DNA of 50,388 bases, taken from assembly GCA_964439955.1 (NCBI GenBank), contig CAYTPX010000014.1, positions 1-50,388 of the forward strand, given 5' to 3'. The translations under genes and the position numbers were made by a program. This document shows, one piece after another, positions 1 to 8,086 of the stretch. Numbering within the stretch: position 1 is the first letter of the stretch; every line of letters starts with the position of its first letter. The notes below the pieces were generated by a model. The model saw nothing but the letters and a program-made list of their open reading frames with translations. It ran no database searches and had not been told where the DNA came from. The stretch comes from UBA1794 sp964439955 (GTDB lineage: Bacteria > Bacteroidota > Bacteroidia > Bacteroidales > Bacteroidaceae).

Positions 1-60
1 GTCATTTTTTGGTTTAACTCTTGGTTGAACTTTCGAGTGGTAAACCAACGTATAAACACG

Positions 61-96
61 AAAAAAGCGGCTATCCAAATTTGATAACCGCTTGAT
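61..96 (-). terminator. Terminator of tRNA-Lys
   Basis: An 11-bp stem (65-75 with 83-93, one mismatch) around a short AT loop is followed, on the minus strand, by a run of six T. It lies just past the 3' end of tRNA-Lys and fits an intrinsic terminator. In positions 1-59 I see no gene. Confidence 0.75.
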
Positions 97-100
97 TCTT

Positions 101-176
101 TGGTGATTCGCTTGGGGCTCGAACCCAAGACCCCAACATTAAAAGTGTTGTGCTCTACCAACTGAGCTAGCGAATC
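101..176 (-). tRNA. tRNA-Lys (anticodon TTT)
   Basis: Read on the minus strand, the sequence folds as a complete cloverleaf. The 7-bp acceptor stem is GATTCGC/GCGAATC, the anticodon loop is CTTTTAA inside a CAACA/TGTTG stem, the T-arm has TTCGAGC, and the discriminator is A. A 3' CCA is encoded (101-103), so the mature end is genomically templated, unlike the tRNA-Cys at 11.1 kb. The anticodon TTT reads both AAA and AAG. Confidence 0.97.
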
Positions 177-190
177 TCCTTTTTGCGCTG

Positions 191-221
191 CAAAGGTAGG
201 CACTTTTGCGTGAATTACAAA
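191..221 (-). promoter_or_regulatory. Promoter of tRNA-Lys
   Basis: On the minus strand a TACCTTTG -7 element (191-198) lies 19 nt from a TTTG -33 element (218-221). This is the consensus architecture of the Bacteroidota primary sigma factor, 14 nt upstream of the tRNA 5' end. Confidence 0.8.
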
Positions 222-297
222 AACTTCACGCCTTTTTTTGCGAGCCCCGCCTGCTTTTAAGTGCGGAGACACCTCCAAAAGAAATGCCCAAAGGGGG

Positions 298-390
298 AAA
301 ACCGGCAAGGATGTCCGGGAAAAGCCCCTGTGCCGCCCGGGCAAAGTGCCAAGGCTTTCCCCGCAAAAGCATGCCGCCAGTTGATGCCCC
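298..390. repeat. 22-nt periodic palindromic repeat, locus 1
   Basis: Four consecutive copies of the dispersed unit. The first base after each A-run falls at 302, 324, 346 and 369, giving spacings of 22, 22 and 23 nt. Each copy has an A-run, a GC core such as CGGCAAGG, and usually a pyrimidine run such as CTTTCCCC. It occupies the gap between the tRNA-Lys promoter and the stop codon of the transporter gene. Confidence 0.7.
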
Positions 391-403
391 CATCGGGAGG
401 CTT

Positions 404-1612
404 TCAGGCCTCGCTTTCCCCGGAGGACGGGCGGACTTCCCCCTTTCCACTTCCAGAGGCCGGGGACGGGACTTCCGCAGCCGGGCCTCCGGGCGAAAGG
501 GGAGGCAACCCGGCCGTCCCGCCCCGCTCCTTCCCCCCGTCGCGCGAAAGCCGGTAGCGGCGATAATAGGCCAGCATCAAAGAAGTGGCGGGAAGCGCTA
601 TGACCATTCCGGTAATGCCTAGCAATGTACCCCACACGGAAAGGGACAAGAGGATAATCGCGGGATTCAGCCCGGTTATCCGCCCCATGATTTTCGGCAC
701 GAGCAGTATGTCTTCCAACACTTGCACCGTGGCGAAAACCAAGAAAAGATAAAACAAAAGCAGCCAAAAGTTTTCGCCCGTATCGACCGACTTCAGGAGC
801 GTAAGCAAAATGGTGGGGAACAGGGCGATGACCTTCATGTAAGGAATCAGCGTAAGTATCCCGACAAACAGCCCCATGGCGATGGCCATAGGCAGGTCGA
901 TGAGCAAAAAACCCAGCGAAGTGAGAACCGCGACTATCAAGGCGATAAGCGACTGCCCGCGGAAGTAACGGTCCATCGAATCCTTCACATCGTTTACCAA
1001 ACAAAGCACCTTCTGCCGATGGCGGGCCGGGAACAGGGGAATCCACCCGCCCGCGAGGGCTTCATAGTCCAGCAAAATAAAAAAAGTATAGAGCAAAACC
1101 AGAAACATAGTCCCCACCGTACCCAGCAGGGAGAAAGACTGGGAAAGGATCTTCTGCAACCGCGGCAGGATAGTCTCCCCGAGGCTCTTGAGGTTCTCCT
1201 TCGTCAGGTATTGGCCCAGCATCTCGAAATCCACATGCCGGTTGACAAAACGGTTCAAAGCCGAGGGAATGAACGAGCCCTGCGCATCGCTCTCGCCCAG
1301 ATAGGCCGCTATCAGCTTATTCACCTTGCCGAGTTCCTCAAAAACCGGCGGCACTACCAACTCATAGACGCCCCAGAGCATCAGGGCAACCAGCACGAAC
1401 GTAAGGAATATGGCAAGTATCCGGCTCTTCATCCGCAGCCTATATTGGAAAAAGCCCACCATGGGATGCAAGAAATAGGCTAACAAAAGCGCCACAAAGA
1501 AGGGGAACAGGGCGCCTTCCAGCAGATAAACGAAATAGAAGAGCACGGAGAACAGGGCTGCCACGATGAGGTAACGGGCAAAACGGTCAAAGGTGATAGG
1601 TGATTCAAACAT
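404..1612 (-). CDS. AI-2E family transporter (PerM/YdiK type)
   Basis: A 402-residue polytopic inner-membrane protein of the AI-2E exporter-like family. Hydrophobic segments lie near residues 11-50, 63-88, 160-185, 218-270 and 285-350. A soluble stretch at about 90-158 separates the N-terminal pair from the rest, as is usual in the family, and the conserved C-terminal block around PKIMGRITGLNPA is present. Actual substrates of family members vary and cannot be read from sequence. The last 45 or so residues are Gly/Pro/Ser-rich and extend past the usual end of the family, towards the adjacent repeat array. The start ATG is 7 nt from a TATTTTTG element (1620-1627, minus), so the leader would be very short. 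Confidence 0.9.
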   Translation of the reverse strand: MFESPITFDRFARYLIVAALFSVLFYFVYLLEGALFPFFVALLLAYFLHPMVGFFQYRLRMKSRILAIFLTFVLVALMLWGVYELVVPPVFEELGKVNKLIAAYLGESDAQGSFIPSALNRFVNRHVDFEMLGQYLTKENLKSLGETILPRLQKILSQSFSLLGTVGTMFLVLLYTFFILLDYEALAGGWIPLFPARHRQKVLCLVNDVKDSMDRYFRGQSLIALIVAVLTSLGFLLIDLPMAIAMGLFVGILTLIPYMKVIALFPTILLTLLKSVDTGENFWLLLFYLFLVFATVQVLEDILLVPKIMGRITGLNPAIILLSLSVWGTLLGITGMVIALPATSLMLAYYRRYRLSRDGGKERGGTAGLPPLSPGGPAAEVPSPASGSGKGEVRPSSGESEA

Positions 1613-1752
1613 ACCGTTTCAAAAATATTAGGAGAATAGCATACACCTCGCCATGGCCCCACGCGAAACAGGGAAGCCATATTTAAAAGGGCAAAGGGCA
1701 GTACCTGACGCAAAAATAATACATTTTTCGCTGCCACCTCTTGGATTCTCCC

Positions 1753-1760
1753 TATATTTG
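1753..1760 (+). promoter_or_regulatory. Promoter -7 element for rsmI operon
   Basis: TATATTTG matches the Bacteroidota -7 consensus TAnnTTTG and lies 20 nt before the rsmI ATG. The -33 region is only T-rich (around 1725-1729). Confidence 0.65.
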
Positions 1761-1780
1761 CCCCAAAAAGTTCGCGTCAG

Positions 1781-2521
1781 ATGGGGAAACTTTTTATTGT
1801 TCCTACGCCAATCGGAAACTTGGAAGACATCACTTTGCGCGCCTTACGCACCTTGCGTGAAGCGGATGCCATATTGGCCGAAGACACGCGGACGACCGGA
1901 ATCTTGCTCAAGCACTACGGCATCAAGAAACCGATGCTGGCCCATCACAAATTCAACGAGCACCAGACGGCAGGGCTACTCGCCCGCCGTATCGATTCGG
2001 GGGAATGGAACAAGGTGGCCCTCGTGTCGGATGCCGGTACTCCCGGCATTTCCGACCCGGGATTCATGCTGGTACGCCTCTGCGCCGAACAGGGCATCGA
2101 GGTAGAATGCCTGCCCGGGGCGACGGCTTGCATCCCGGCCCTGATCGATTCGGCCTTGCCGTGCGACCGTTTCGCGTTCGAGGGTTTCCTCCCTCAGAAG
2201 AAAGGCCGTCAAACAAGGCTGGAGTCACTCCGGCAGGAAACCCGCACCATGGTTTTCTACGAGTCCCCCCACCGGATAGTGAAGACGCTCATGCAAATGG
2301 CCGACACATTCGGCGCCAACCGGCCGGCAGCTGCCGTCCGCGAGATATCCAAGTTGCATGAAGAGACCGTCCGGGGAACGCTTTCCGAACTTTTGCAGCA
2401 CTTCAGCGGACAGGAACCGCGCGGCGAATTCGTCCTCATCGTAGGCGGAATGCCGCAAGTCCCCCGGGAGAAACGCCCCAAATACCAAGACATCAACCCA
2501 CAAAACAACGAAGAAATATGA
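1781..2521 (+). CDS. rsmI: 16S rRNA (cytidine1402-2'-O)-methyltransferase RsmI
   Basis: A 246-residue SAM-dependent methyltransferase that 2'-O-methylates C1402 in the decoding centre of 16S rRNA. Family signatures are clear: the N-terminal VPTPIGNLEDIT motif, AEDTRTTG, and the SAM-binding SDAGTPGISDPG loop near residue 85. FEGFLPQKKGRQ and the tetrapyrrole-methylase-fold C-terminal half follow. It is shorter at the C terminus than the E. coli enzyme. The stop codon overlaps the start of the next gene (ATGA at 2518-2521), so the two are translationally coupled. Confidence 0.96.
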   Translation: MGKLFIVPTPIGNLEDITLRALRTLREADAILAEDTRTTGILLKHYGIKKPMLAHHKFNEHQTAGLLARRIDSGEWNKVALVSDAGTPGISDPGFMLVRLCAEQGIEVECLPGATACIPALIDSALPCDRFAFEGFLPQKKGRQTRLESLRQETRTMVFYESPHRIVKTLMQMADTFGANRPAAAVREISKLHEETVRGTLSELLQHFSGQEPRGEFVLIVGGMPQVPREKRPKYQDINPQNNEEI

Positions 2522-3378
2522 AAAAACAAATGTTCCTTTTGATTGCGGGGACAGCATTCACGCTCGCCGCATGCAACGATTCCTCGAAAGAGACCACCCG
2601 CTTGCAGGCAACGAACGACTCCCTACGCGCCCAAATCGCAGCCCGGGACAACGACATGGACTCCGTTTTGACCATATTCAACGAAATCCAAGAAGGATTC
2701 ACCCAAATCAGCCAAGCACAAAACCGCATCACCCTATCCCGGACGGGCGACCCGGGAAACCGGCAAGCCGTAAGGGCACAAATACAAGAGGACATGAAAT
2801 TCATCATCAACACGATGAAGAGCAACCAAGAACGTATCGCCCAACTGCAAGCCCAAGTGAAGAAACAAGGAATGAATACAACCGCCATGGAAAAAACCTT
2901 GGCGTCCATGCAAGAGGAACTGGTACTACGCAACCAACAAATCGAAACCCTGCAAGCCGAACTCCAGCAACGGAACATCCAACTCGAAGGGCTGGATAAC
3001 GAAATCAACGAGCTGAATGCCAACATCGAAGCGCTGGACATAGAAAACACACAAAAAGACCGGATCGTCTCCGAGCAAGACAAAAACCTGCATACGGCCT
3101 ATTTTGCCATCGGAACCCAACGCGAATTGAAGGAAAAACGCATACTCGAAGATGGGGAAGTACTGAAAGGGAACTATGAGAAAGACTATTTTACAACCGT
3201 CGATATACGCTCCTGCAATACAATCTCCCTCATGAGCAAAAAGGCCAAACTGCTCACCAACCACCCGACCGCCTCATACGAACTGACTAAAGGTGAAGAC
3301 AAAAACCTAATCTTGAAGATCAACGACCCAAAAGCCTTCTGGAGCATCTCGAAGTACTTGGTCATTCGCGTGTGGTAA
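2518..3378 (+). CDS. Coiled-coil lipoprotein of unknown function
   Basis: A 286-residue predicted lipoprotein. Residues 1-18 form a signal peptide and the lipobox LAAC places the lipidated Cys at 19, followed by NDSSKE. Residues 25 to about 190 are rich in Gln, Glu, Asn and Leu with heptad-like spacing, suggesting a long coiled coil. The C-terminal 95 residues form a compact domain with no motif I recognise. It is translationally coupled to rsmI upstream and overlaps the HAD gene downstream by 7 nt. Conserved lipoproteins of this kind occur in Bacteroidales; a periplasmic or outer-membrane scaffold role is possible but inferred only. Confidence 0.85.
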   Translation: MKKQMFLLIAGTAFTLAACNDSSKETTRLQATNDSLRAQIAARDNDMDSVLTIFNEIQEGFTQISQAQNRITLSRTGDPGNRQAVRAQIQEDMKFIINTMKSNQERIAQLQAQVKKQGMNTTAMEKTLASMQEELVLRNQQIETLQAELQQRNIQLEGLDNEINELNANIEALDIENTQKDRIVSEQDKNLHTAYFAIGTQRELKEKRILEDGEVLKGNYEKDYFTTVDIRSCNTISLMSKKAKLLTNHPTASYELTKGEDKNLILKINDPKAFWSISKYLVIRVW

Positions 3379-4205
3379 GCTACAAATCCCTCTTCTTTGA
3401 CCTCGACGATACCCTTTGGGACACTGCTGCCAATTCGCACAGCAGTCTCTCAAAGGCTTTCGTGTATTGCAACTTGTCCCGCTTCTTCCCCGGCTTTGAG
3501 GAATTCTACCGTATTTACTCACAACGCAACGAGCAATTATGGAGCCTATACGCTGCCGGAAAAATCGACAAGCCCCTCCTCAATTTCGAACGCTTTGCCT
3601 ACCCTTTCCGATATATTGGCCAAGAAACCGGCACACCCGATGGCTTCCAGCCACTTGACCCGCAAGGCATCTTGCCCCCTGAATTAGCCGTTCAAGCCAC
3701 AGGACGCCCGTTATTAGAGACGTTTGCCAAACAGTTCTTTTCCCTCATACCTGCCCAAAGGCGCACTATACCCAATGCCTTTCCCGTCCTCCACACCTTG
3801 AAAGAACGCGGATACCGCCTGTTCATACTCTCAAACGGCTTCCGCGAACTCCAACACCGCAAGATGAAAAATTCCGGGCTTGAACCTTTCTTCCGAAAAA
3901 CAATATTGTCCGACGACATCGGCCTACTGAAACCCAACCCCCAGTTCTTCCACTATGCACTCTCCGTCACGCAAAGTACTCCCCAAGAGAGCCTCATGAT
4001 CGGCGACAACCTGCGTACCGACATCGTAGGAGCCTACCATGCAGGAATCGACCAACTCTACTTCAATCCCCACAGGCTTCCCGTCTCCCAAGAAAACGCG
4101 CTTCCCAATTGGCCCGGACAATCAACGCCTCCCAACCTTCCCGACCGGTGGCGTCCGACATTCGAAGTACACTCCCTATCCGAAATCCCCGGGCTCCTGC
4201 CTTAA
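3372..4205 (+). CDS. HAD-superfamily hydrolase, YjjG-like nucleotidase
   Basis: A 277-residue HAD phosphatase. Motif I is DLDDTLWD (10-17), with Asp10 the predicted nucleophile and Asp12 the acid/base. Motif II is the Ser of ILSNGF, motif III the Lys of GLLKPNP, and motif IV GDNLRTD. The cap and the SNG.RELQ pattern resemble YjjG, a nucleotidase acting on non-canonical pyrimidine nucleoside monophosphates. It is about 45 residues longer than typical YjjG, from an insert at roughly 78-110 and a C-terminal tail. GTG at 3372 is the likely start because it overlaps the lipoprotein stop. It ends 2 nt before the convergent glycosyltransferase stop. Confidence 0.85.
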   Translation: MVSYKSLFFDLDDTLWDTAANSHSSLSKAFVYCNLSRFFPGFEEFYRIYSQRNEQLWSLYAAGKIDKPLLNFERFAYPFRYIGQETGTPDGFQPLDPQGILPPELAVQATGRPLLETFAKQFFSLIPAQRRTIPNAFPVLHTLKERGYRLFILSNGFRELQHRKMKNSGLEPFFRKTILSDDIGLLKPNPQFFHYALSVTQSTPQESLMIGDNLRTDIVGAYHAGIDQLYFNPHRLPVSQENALPNWPGQSTPPNLPDRWRPTFEVHSLSEIPGLLP

Positions 4206-4207
4206 AG

Positions 4208-6319
4208 TTATCCTCCGCCTGCCACCTCGCCATGCTTCTCCGGCACGCCGGGCAAGGAAGGCATCTCAGGAAGGACTTCCGGAAAATCCGAAAAATCCAA
4301 CCGGATTACCGACGAATCGGCAGGTAATCCCAGATTCTTAATCGCAGGGCCGGACAAAACCACCCTTTCCGGGGCGACAAAGGCAGCCTCTTCCTCCGAA
4401 ATCACCCCCCGCGCCGCCAGCAAACGCCCGATCAAATGGAAATAACCCGAGAGCTTCGGACTGACATGCCCCCTTTCGTCCAGCAAGCCCCTATAACGCT
4501 TCGGCCGTGGAACAAGAGCCGCCAAGAAAACAGCCTCGCTCGGCGTGAGATACTGCGGCGCTTTAGAAAAATAGAAAGCCGATGCCTCCTTCACGCCATA
4601 CACACCCGGCCCCCACTCGCAGATATTCAGATAAACTTCAAACATCCGCCGTTTACTACACAAATCCTGGCTCTCGATGAGCCAAGTCAGCACGGCTTCT
4701 TCCAATTTCCGGAACAGGTTTTTGTTCCGGTTCAGGAACACATTCTTCACCAGCTGCATCGACAACGTACTGCCGCCCCGTGCGAAACGGCCCACCTCCA
4801 AGTCGTAGGCCAAGGCTTCCCGGAGCGCATCGATGCGGAATCCCCCATGCCCATAAAACGAGCCATCCTCCGATTGCATCACCGCCTGCTGCAAAACCTC
4901 GGGGATGCTATCCAACGGAAGAAATCCCGGGTGGCTCGGCCCAACCAAGAAGGAACGGACAGGAATCCCGTCCTCATAGGCCGTATAGAGAAACTCCGTA
5001 TTCAACTTCAACAAGTCCGAAGCCCCATAATCCACGATGCGGAAACCATCTGTCCGCACCTCGCTTTCCAACCGCAAAGAATCCAAACAACCAAAATCCA
5101 CATCCAGTAAAAAATGCCAAGCCAACCGCCCCTCGGTACGGATACCTTCCAGCGCCTCGAAAAGCGTGGCCGGCAATGCTTCAAAAAACTGCTGGGCAGG
5201 GAAAAACGGTTGCTCCACAGCCAACCGTACCTTCCAGTCCCCGCCTAAAGGCTTCCGCACAAATACCGAAGGAGAAAAAGCGAATCCGTTGAAAGAAAGT
5301 TTGGAACGATCCGTCAGCTCGGCATAATCCATACCAACCCGCGCATCGTAGTCCACCGAAAGCTGCCGAAGCCACACGGAAGAGGAAGCCAATGCACGAT
5401 TACCGACCGTGAGGCTATCAAAGTCCAACCGCCCTTTCAACGAAGTCTTCCCGCCCGAACGCGCCTCATCCAGCCTCACCGAAAGGGAACGGAAAGAAAC
5501 CTCCGTCTCCCACCGCCCCAAAACAGGCACGGACACAGCCTCCGCACCGGCTGCGGAAAGCTCCAAGGCCAGACTCCTGCGCGAAGGGAGCAGACGCCCC
5601 TGCGCAACCCATCGCCAACTCCCTCCTCGCGTAAAGACCTCCGCCTCCTCGCTAAAGCGGCCTTCCTCCTCCCGGAAACGGGGCAGGCGCACGCCAAGCA
5701 ACTGCCCATCGCGCTCGTAGCTCAACTCCAGCCCGTCCACCTGCGCCCGCTCAGGCAATACACGGAAAAGAAATCCCAAAAGCCGGTCGGCCTGCTTCCC
5801 ATAGTCGGGCGCGGAGGAAGTCCCCGTAGCCGGACCCTTGTGGAAAAGGAACGAATAGTTCGCCACGCTGCCCGACTTGACCGCCGTCAAGCGCAAATCG
5901 CGACAGCACACTTCGTCCACGTCCGGCTTTCCCGAGAGCAAGCCCCACAGCCCCAACCGCACCGATACATAACCGCAACTCAGCAGCGTGTCCGCCCCTT
6001 GCGGCACAACCACCAAGTCCTCCACAACCACTTCCCGCAACCCCTCCAAGCGTAACCCCGCATAGCGGATAACGACGCTCCGCTCCCGTTCAAACTGCCC
6101 GATGCGCCCGGAAGCGAAGTGCGCCAGCAAAAGGTTGCGGCACAAATAAAGCGAAAACAGGCACACGGCCAGCCCCGCCACCACGGACAGCGAGGCTCGT
6201 CCCCATCTCCCACGCAGGCATTGGCGGAAATGCCCGCCGCTGCCGCGCACATGCGCGGCTGTCCGGCGAAACCACCCCGCAACCCGGCTACCGGCAAACG
6301 TCCCTTTTCCGTGCGCCAT
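4208..6319 (-). CDS. AsmA-like/GT51 peptidoglycan glycosyltransferase fusion
   Basis: A 703-residue protein with one membrane anchor (about 42-66). Residues 70-460 form a beta-rich region resembling AsmA/DUF748-type periplasmic proteins. The C-terminal GT51 domain covers about 465-640. Its family motifs are visible: EDGSFYGHGG with the catalytic Glu484, GGSTLSMQLVKN (515-526), RKLEEAVL (537-544), and EVYLNICEWGPGVYG (561-575). No penicillin-binding transpeptidase domain follows, so it should polymerise lipid II glycan strands without cross-linking. It lies 33 nt downstream of the sialate esterase gene on the same strand. The GT51 call is firm; the N-terminal assignment rests on pattern only. 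Confidence 0.88.
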   Translation of the reverse strand: MAHGKGTFAGSRVAGWFRRTAAHVRGSGGHFRQCLRGRWGRASLSVVAGLAVCLFSLYLCRNLLLAHFASGRIGQFERERSVVIRYAGLRLEGLREVVVEDLVVVPQGADTLLSCGYVSVRLGLWGLLSGKPDVDEVCCRDLRLTAVKSGSVANYSFLFHKGPATGTSSAPDYGKQADRLLGFLFRVLPERAQVDGLELSYERDGQLLGVRLPRFREEEGRFSEEAEVFTRGGSWRWVAQGRLLPSRRSLALELSAAGAEAVSVPVLGRWETEVSFRSLSVRLDEARSGGKTSLKGRLDFDSLTVGNRALASSSVWLRQLSVDYDARVGMDYAELTDRSKLSFNGFAFSPSVFVRKPLGGDWKVRLAVEQPFFPAQQFFEALPATLFEALEGIRTEGRLAWHFLLDVDFGCLDSLRLESEVRTDGFRIVDYGASDLLKLNTEFLYTAYEDGIPVRSFLVGPSHPGFLPLDSIPEVLQQAVMQSEDGSFYGHGGFRIDALREALAYDLEVGRFARGGSTLSMQLVKNVFLNRNKNLFRKLEEAVLTWLIESQDLCSKRRMFEVYLNICEWGPGVYGVKEASAFYFSKAPQYLTPSEAVFLAALVPRPKRYRGLLDERGHVSPKLSGYFHLIGRLLAARGVISEEEAAFVAPERVVLSGPAIKNLGLPADSSVIRLDFSDFPEVLPEMPSLPGVPEKHGEVAGGG

Positions 6320-6352
6320 ATATCTATAAAGTTAGATTCCTCCCCGCTTTGC

Positions 6353-7774
6353 CTACCAACTATCGGTACGGAACGAAGAAGCAGGGATGCCGGAAGCGTT
6401 GTACAAGGAAGGCTGGACCGCATCTTTGAAGCAGTACCTAACCGCTACGGGCTGGGGCACTTCATCGCAAACGACTGACACTTGGTTTCGCCCCACGATG
6501 TAAGCCGTGGCCGGATGGAACACTTGGTCGGCCCCCGCCACCTCAAATCCCGAGAGTTCGCGCCCCAGCGGGGCAAGCCCCATCCGCCCGGTTTCAAAAG
6601 CCAGTATCGCTTTCCCGTCACGCACTTCCATCGAACGGTAGAGCGGCGCATCGGCATCCACGGCATCCCCGTACCCATAGTCGTTCGCCAAGGCGAGATA
6701 AGCAAGGCGCTTCCCCACCTCCTGTTTCTCCGCAGGGTGGATACAGTCGTAATCGCCGATGTCGAGTGTTACCGCCATGCCCGAATAAGGAATCTCCGCC
6801 AGCATTTCCATTTGCGCCTCCCTCAAGAGCGCGCCTTCCACGTCTTCCGGGCCGACGTAGTTGAACGGCGCGATTTGGACATAGTAGAAGGGCATGGTCT
6901 CATTTCCCCATTTTTCCCTCATCATCCCCACATAAGCCGGCAACAGCCTCTTGTATTGCCCTGCACGGCCGCGGTTGGCCTCGCCTTGATACCAGAGGAA
7001 GCCGCGCACGGTGTAGGGCACGACCGGGTTTACCATCCCGTTGTAGAGCACGCTGGGCGCATAAGGCGAAGGGTCGCCCCCACCTTGGTCGAGGAAACCG
7101 AGGTCGAACTCCGGGAAAGCCGAAAGGACGTCGCGCTCCATCCACGCCTCGACCGGCGTACCTCCCCAGTCGGCTATCAGGATTCCGACGGGCACGCCGA
7201 GCGTCCGCTCCAAGTAATCGGCAAAGAAATAAGCCGTCGCGCTCGTTTCCGCCACCGCCCCCGGCGTATGTTGCTCCCAGCGCGCGGAGCACTCCTCCAG
7301 GGGAGTGCGTGAAATCTTCCTCCCCACGGTACACATCCGTATGCGCCGCCCGGGCTGCGCACCCAATATGGCGTCGGCAGCACCAGCCACCGGCTGGCAT
7401 TCGAAGCCCTTGACCGGCATCTCCATATTGGATTGCCCCGAGCAGAACCACACCTCGCCGACAAGGACGTCACGCAAGACGAGCGGCTCCCCGTCCGAAA
7501 TTTCCAGCGTATAGGGGCCGCCCGCTTCCGGGGTAGCCACCTTCAGTTCCCAACGCCCCTGCGCGTCGGCCACGGCGGACACCTCCTGCCCGCCGTCCCA
7601 CGAGGGCTTCACCACCACCCGGATGCCCGGTTCAGACCAACCCCACAGCGCAGCCTCGCTCCGCTGCTGGAGCACCATGTTGTCCCCGATGACCGCGGGG
7701 AGCTTTACCTTGCCCCCAACCGGGGCAGCCGCCAGGAACACACAGGCAAGGGCGGCCAAAAGCGTTTTCTCCAT
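6353..7774 (-). CDS. Sialate O-acetylesterase (SGNH family)
   Basis: A 473-residue secreted esterase that removes O-acetyl groups from sialic acids or other glycans. Residues 1-21 are a signal peptide. A beta-sandwich (about 25-105) precedes the SGNH core, whose block I motif GQSNME is at 113-118 with nucleophile Ser115. FLWYQGEAN follows, and the C-terminal DCIH carries the catalytic Asp/His pair. The start is followed by a credible signal peptide. A TATATTTG element on the minus strand (7837-7844) could drive it together with the GT51 gene. Confidence 0.93.
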   Translation of the reverse strand: MEKTLLAALACVFLAAAPVGGKVKLPAVIGDNMVLQQRSEAALWGWSEPGIRVVVKPSWDGGQEVSAVADAQGRWELKVATPEAGGPYTLEISDGEPLVLRDVLVGEVWFCSGQSNMEMPVKGFECQPVAGAADAILGAQPGRRIRMCTVGRKISRTPLEECSARWEQHTPGAVAETSATAYFFADYLERTLGVPVGILIADWGGTPVEAWMERDVLSAFPEFDLGFLDQGGGDPSPYAPSVLYNGMVNPVVPYTVRGFLWYQGEANRGRAGQYKRLLPAYVGMMREKWGNETMPFYYVQIAPFNYVGPEDVEGALLREAQMEMLAEIPYSGMAVTLDIGDYDCIHPAEKQEVGKRLAYLALANDYGYGDAVDADAPLYRSMEVRDGKAILAFETGRMGLAPLGRELSGFEVAGADQVFHPATAYIVGRNQVSVVCDEVPQPVAVRYCFKDAVQPSLYNASGIPASSFRTDSW

Positions 7775-7836
7775 ATGTACAAAGTTTCTTCCATACTACA
7801 CGCCACAGGCGGAAACCCGCCTACGGCTTCAGGCCT

Positions 7837-7844
7837 CAAATATA
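7837..7844 (-). promoter_or_regulatory. Promoter -7 element for esterase gene
   Basis: On the minus strand this reads TATATTTG, a match to TAnnTTTG, 62 nt upstream of the esterase ATG. No good -33 element was found. Confidence 0.5.
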
Positions 7845-7874
7845 CGCAAAATCTCCACGCCTACGCAACGGAGC

Positions 7875-7945
7875 GGAAAAAACGCAGGCACTTTCCCCCA
7901 TTCCCGCGGGCACTCCTGCGGGAAAGCGCCTGCGGAAACTGCCCG
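7875..7945. repeat. 22-nt periodic palindromic repeat, locus 2
   Basis: In the 312-nt gap between the divergent esterase and feoAB genes. The first copy (7875-7898) is close to consensus: an A-run, CGCAGGCAC, then TTTCCCC. Degenerate copies with a spacing near 20 nt follow to about 7945. The rest of the gap holds an imperfect GC-rich inverted repeat (about 7954-7984) and the feo promoter. Confidence 0.6.
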
Positions 7946-8025
7946 ACCCCCCAAGCGGGGATACCCACATGTAGGTATTTTCCCCACCCCCGCGCACACT
8001 CCCGCGCAGAAGCGTTGCCCCATAT

Positions 8026-8056
8026 TTTGCCAAGAGGCGGATTAAGCGTAATTTTG
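8026..8056 (+). promoter_or_regulatory. Promoter of feoAB
   Basis: TTTG (8026-8029) and TAATTTTG (8049-8056) are separated by exactly 19 nt, the Bacteroidota -33/-7 arrangement. The ATG is 30 nt downstream. No Fur box was identified with confidence. Confidence 0.75.
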
Positions 8057-8086
8057 CACGGATTTAAAAGATTTTCAAGCAAGCAC

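Noticed and set aside
722..1483. 253-codon plus-strand frame
   Set aside because: It is antisense to the membrane transporter, with a Gln/Arg-rich composition typical of antisense to hydrophobic sequence.
7433..8086. 5' extension of the feoAB frame
   Set aside because: This part is antisense to the sialate esterase gene and upstream of the feo promoter; the FeoA domain starts at 8087.
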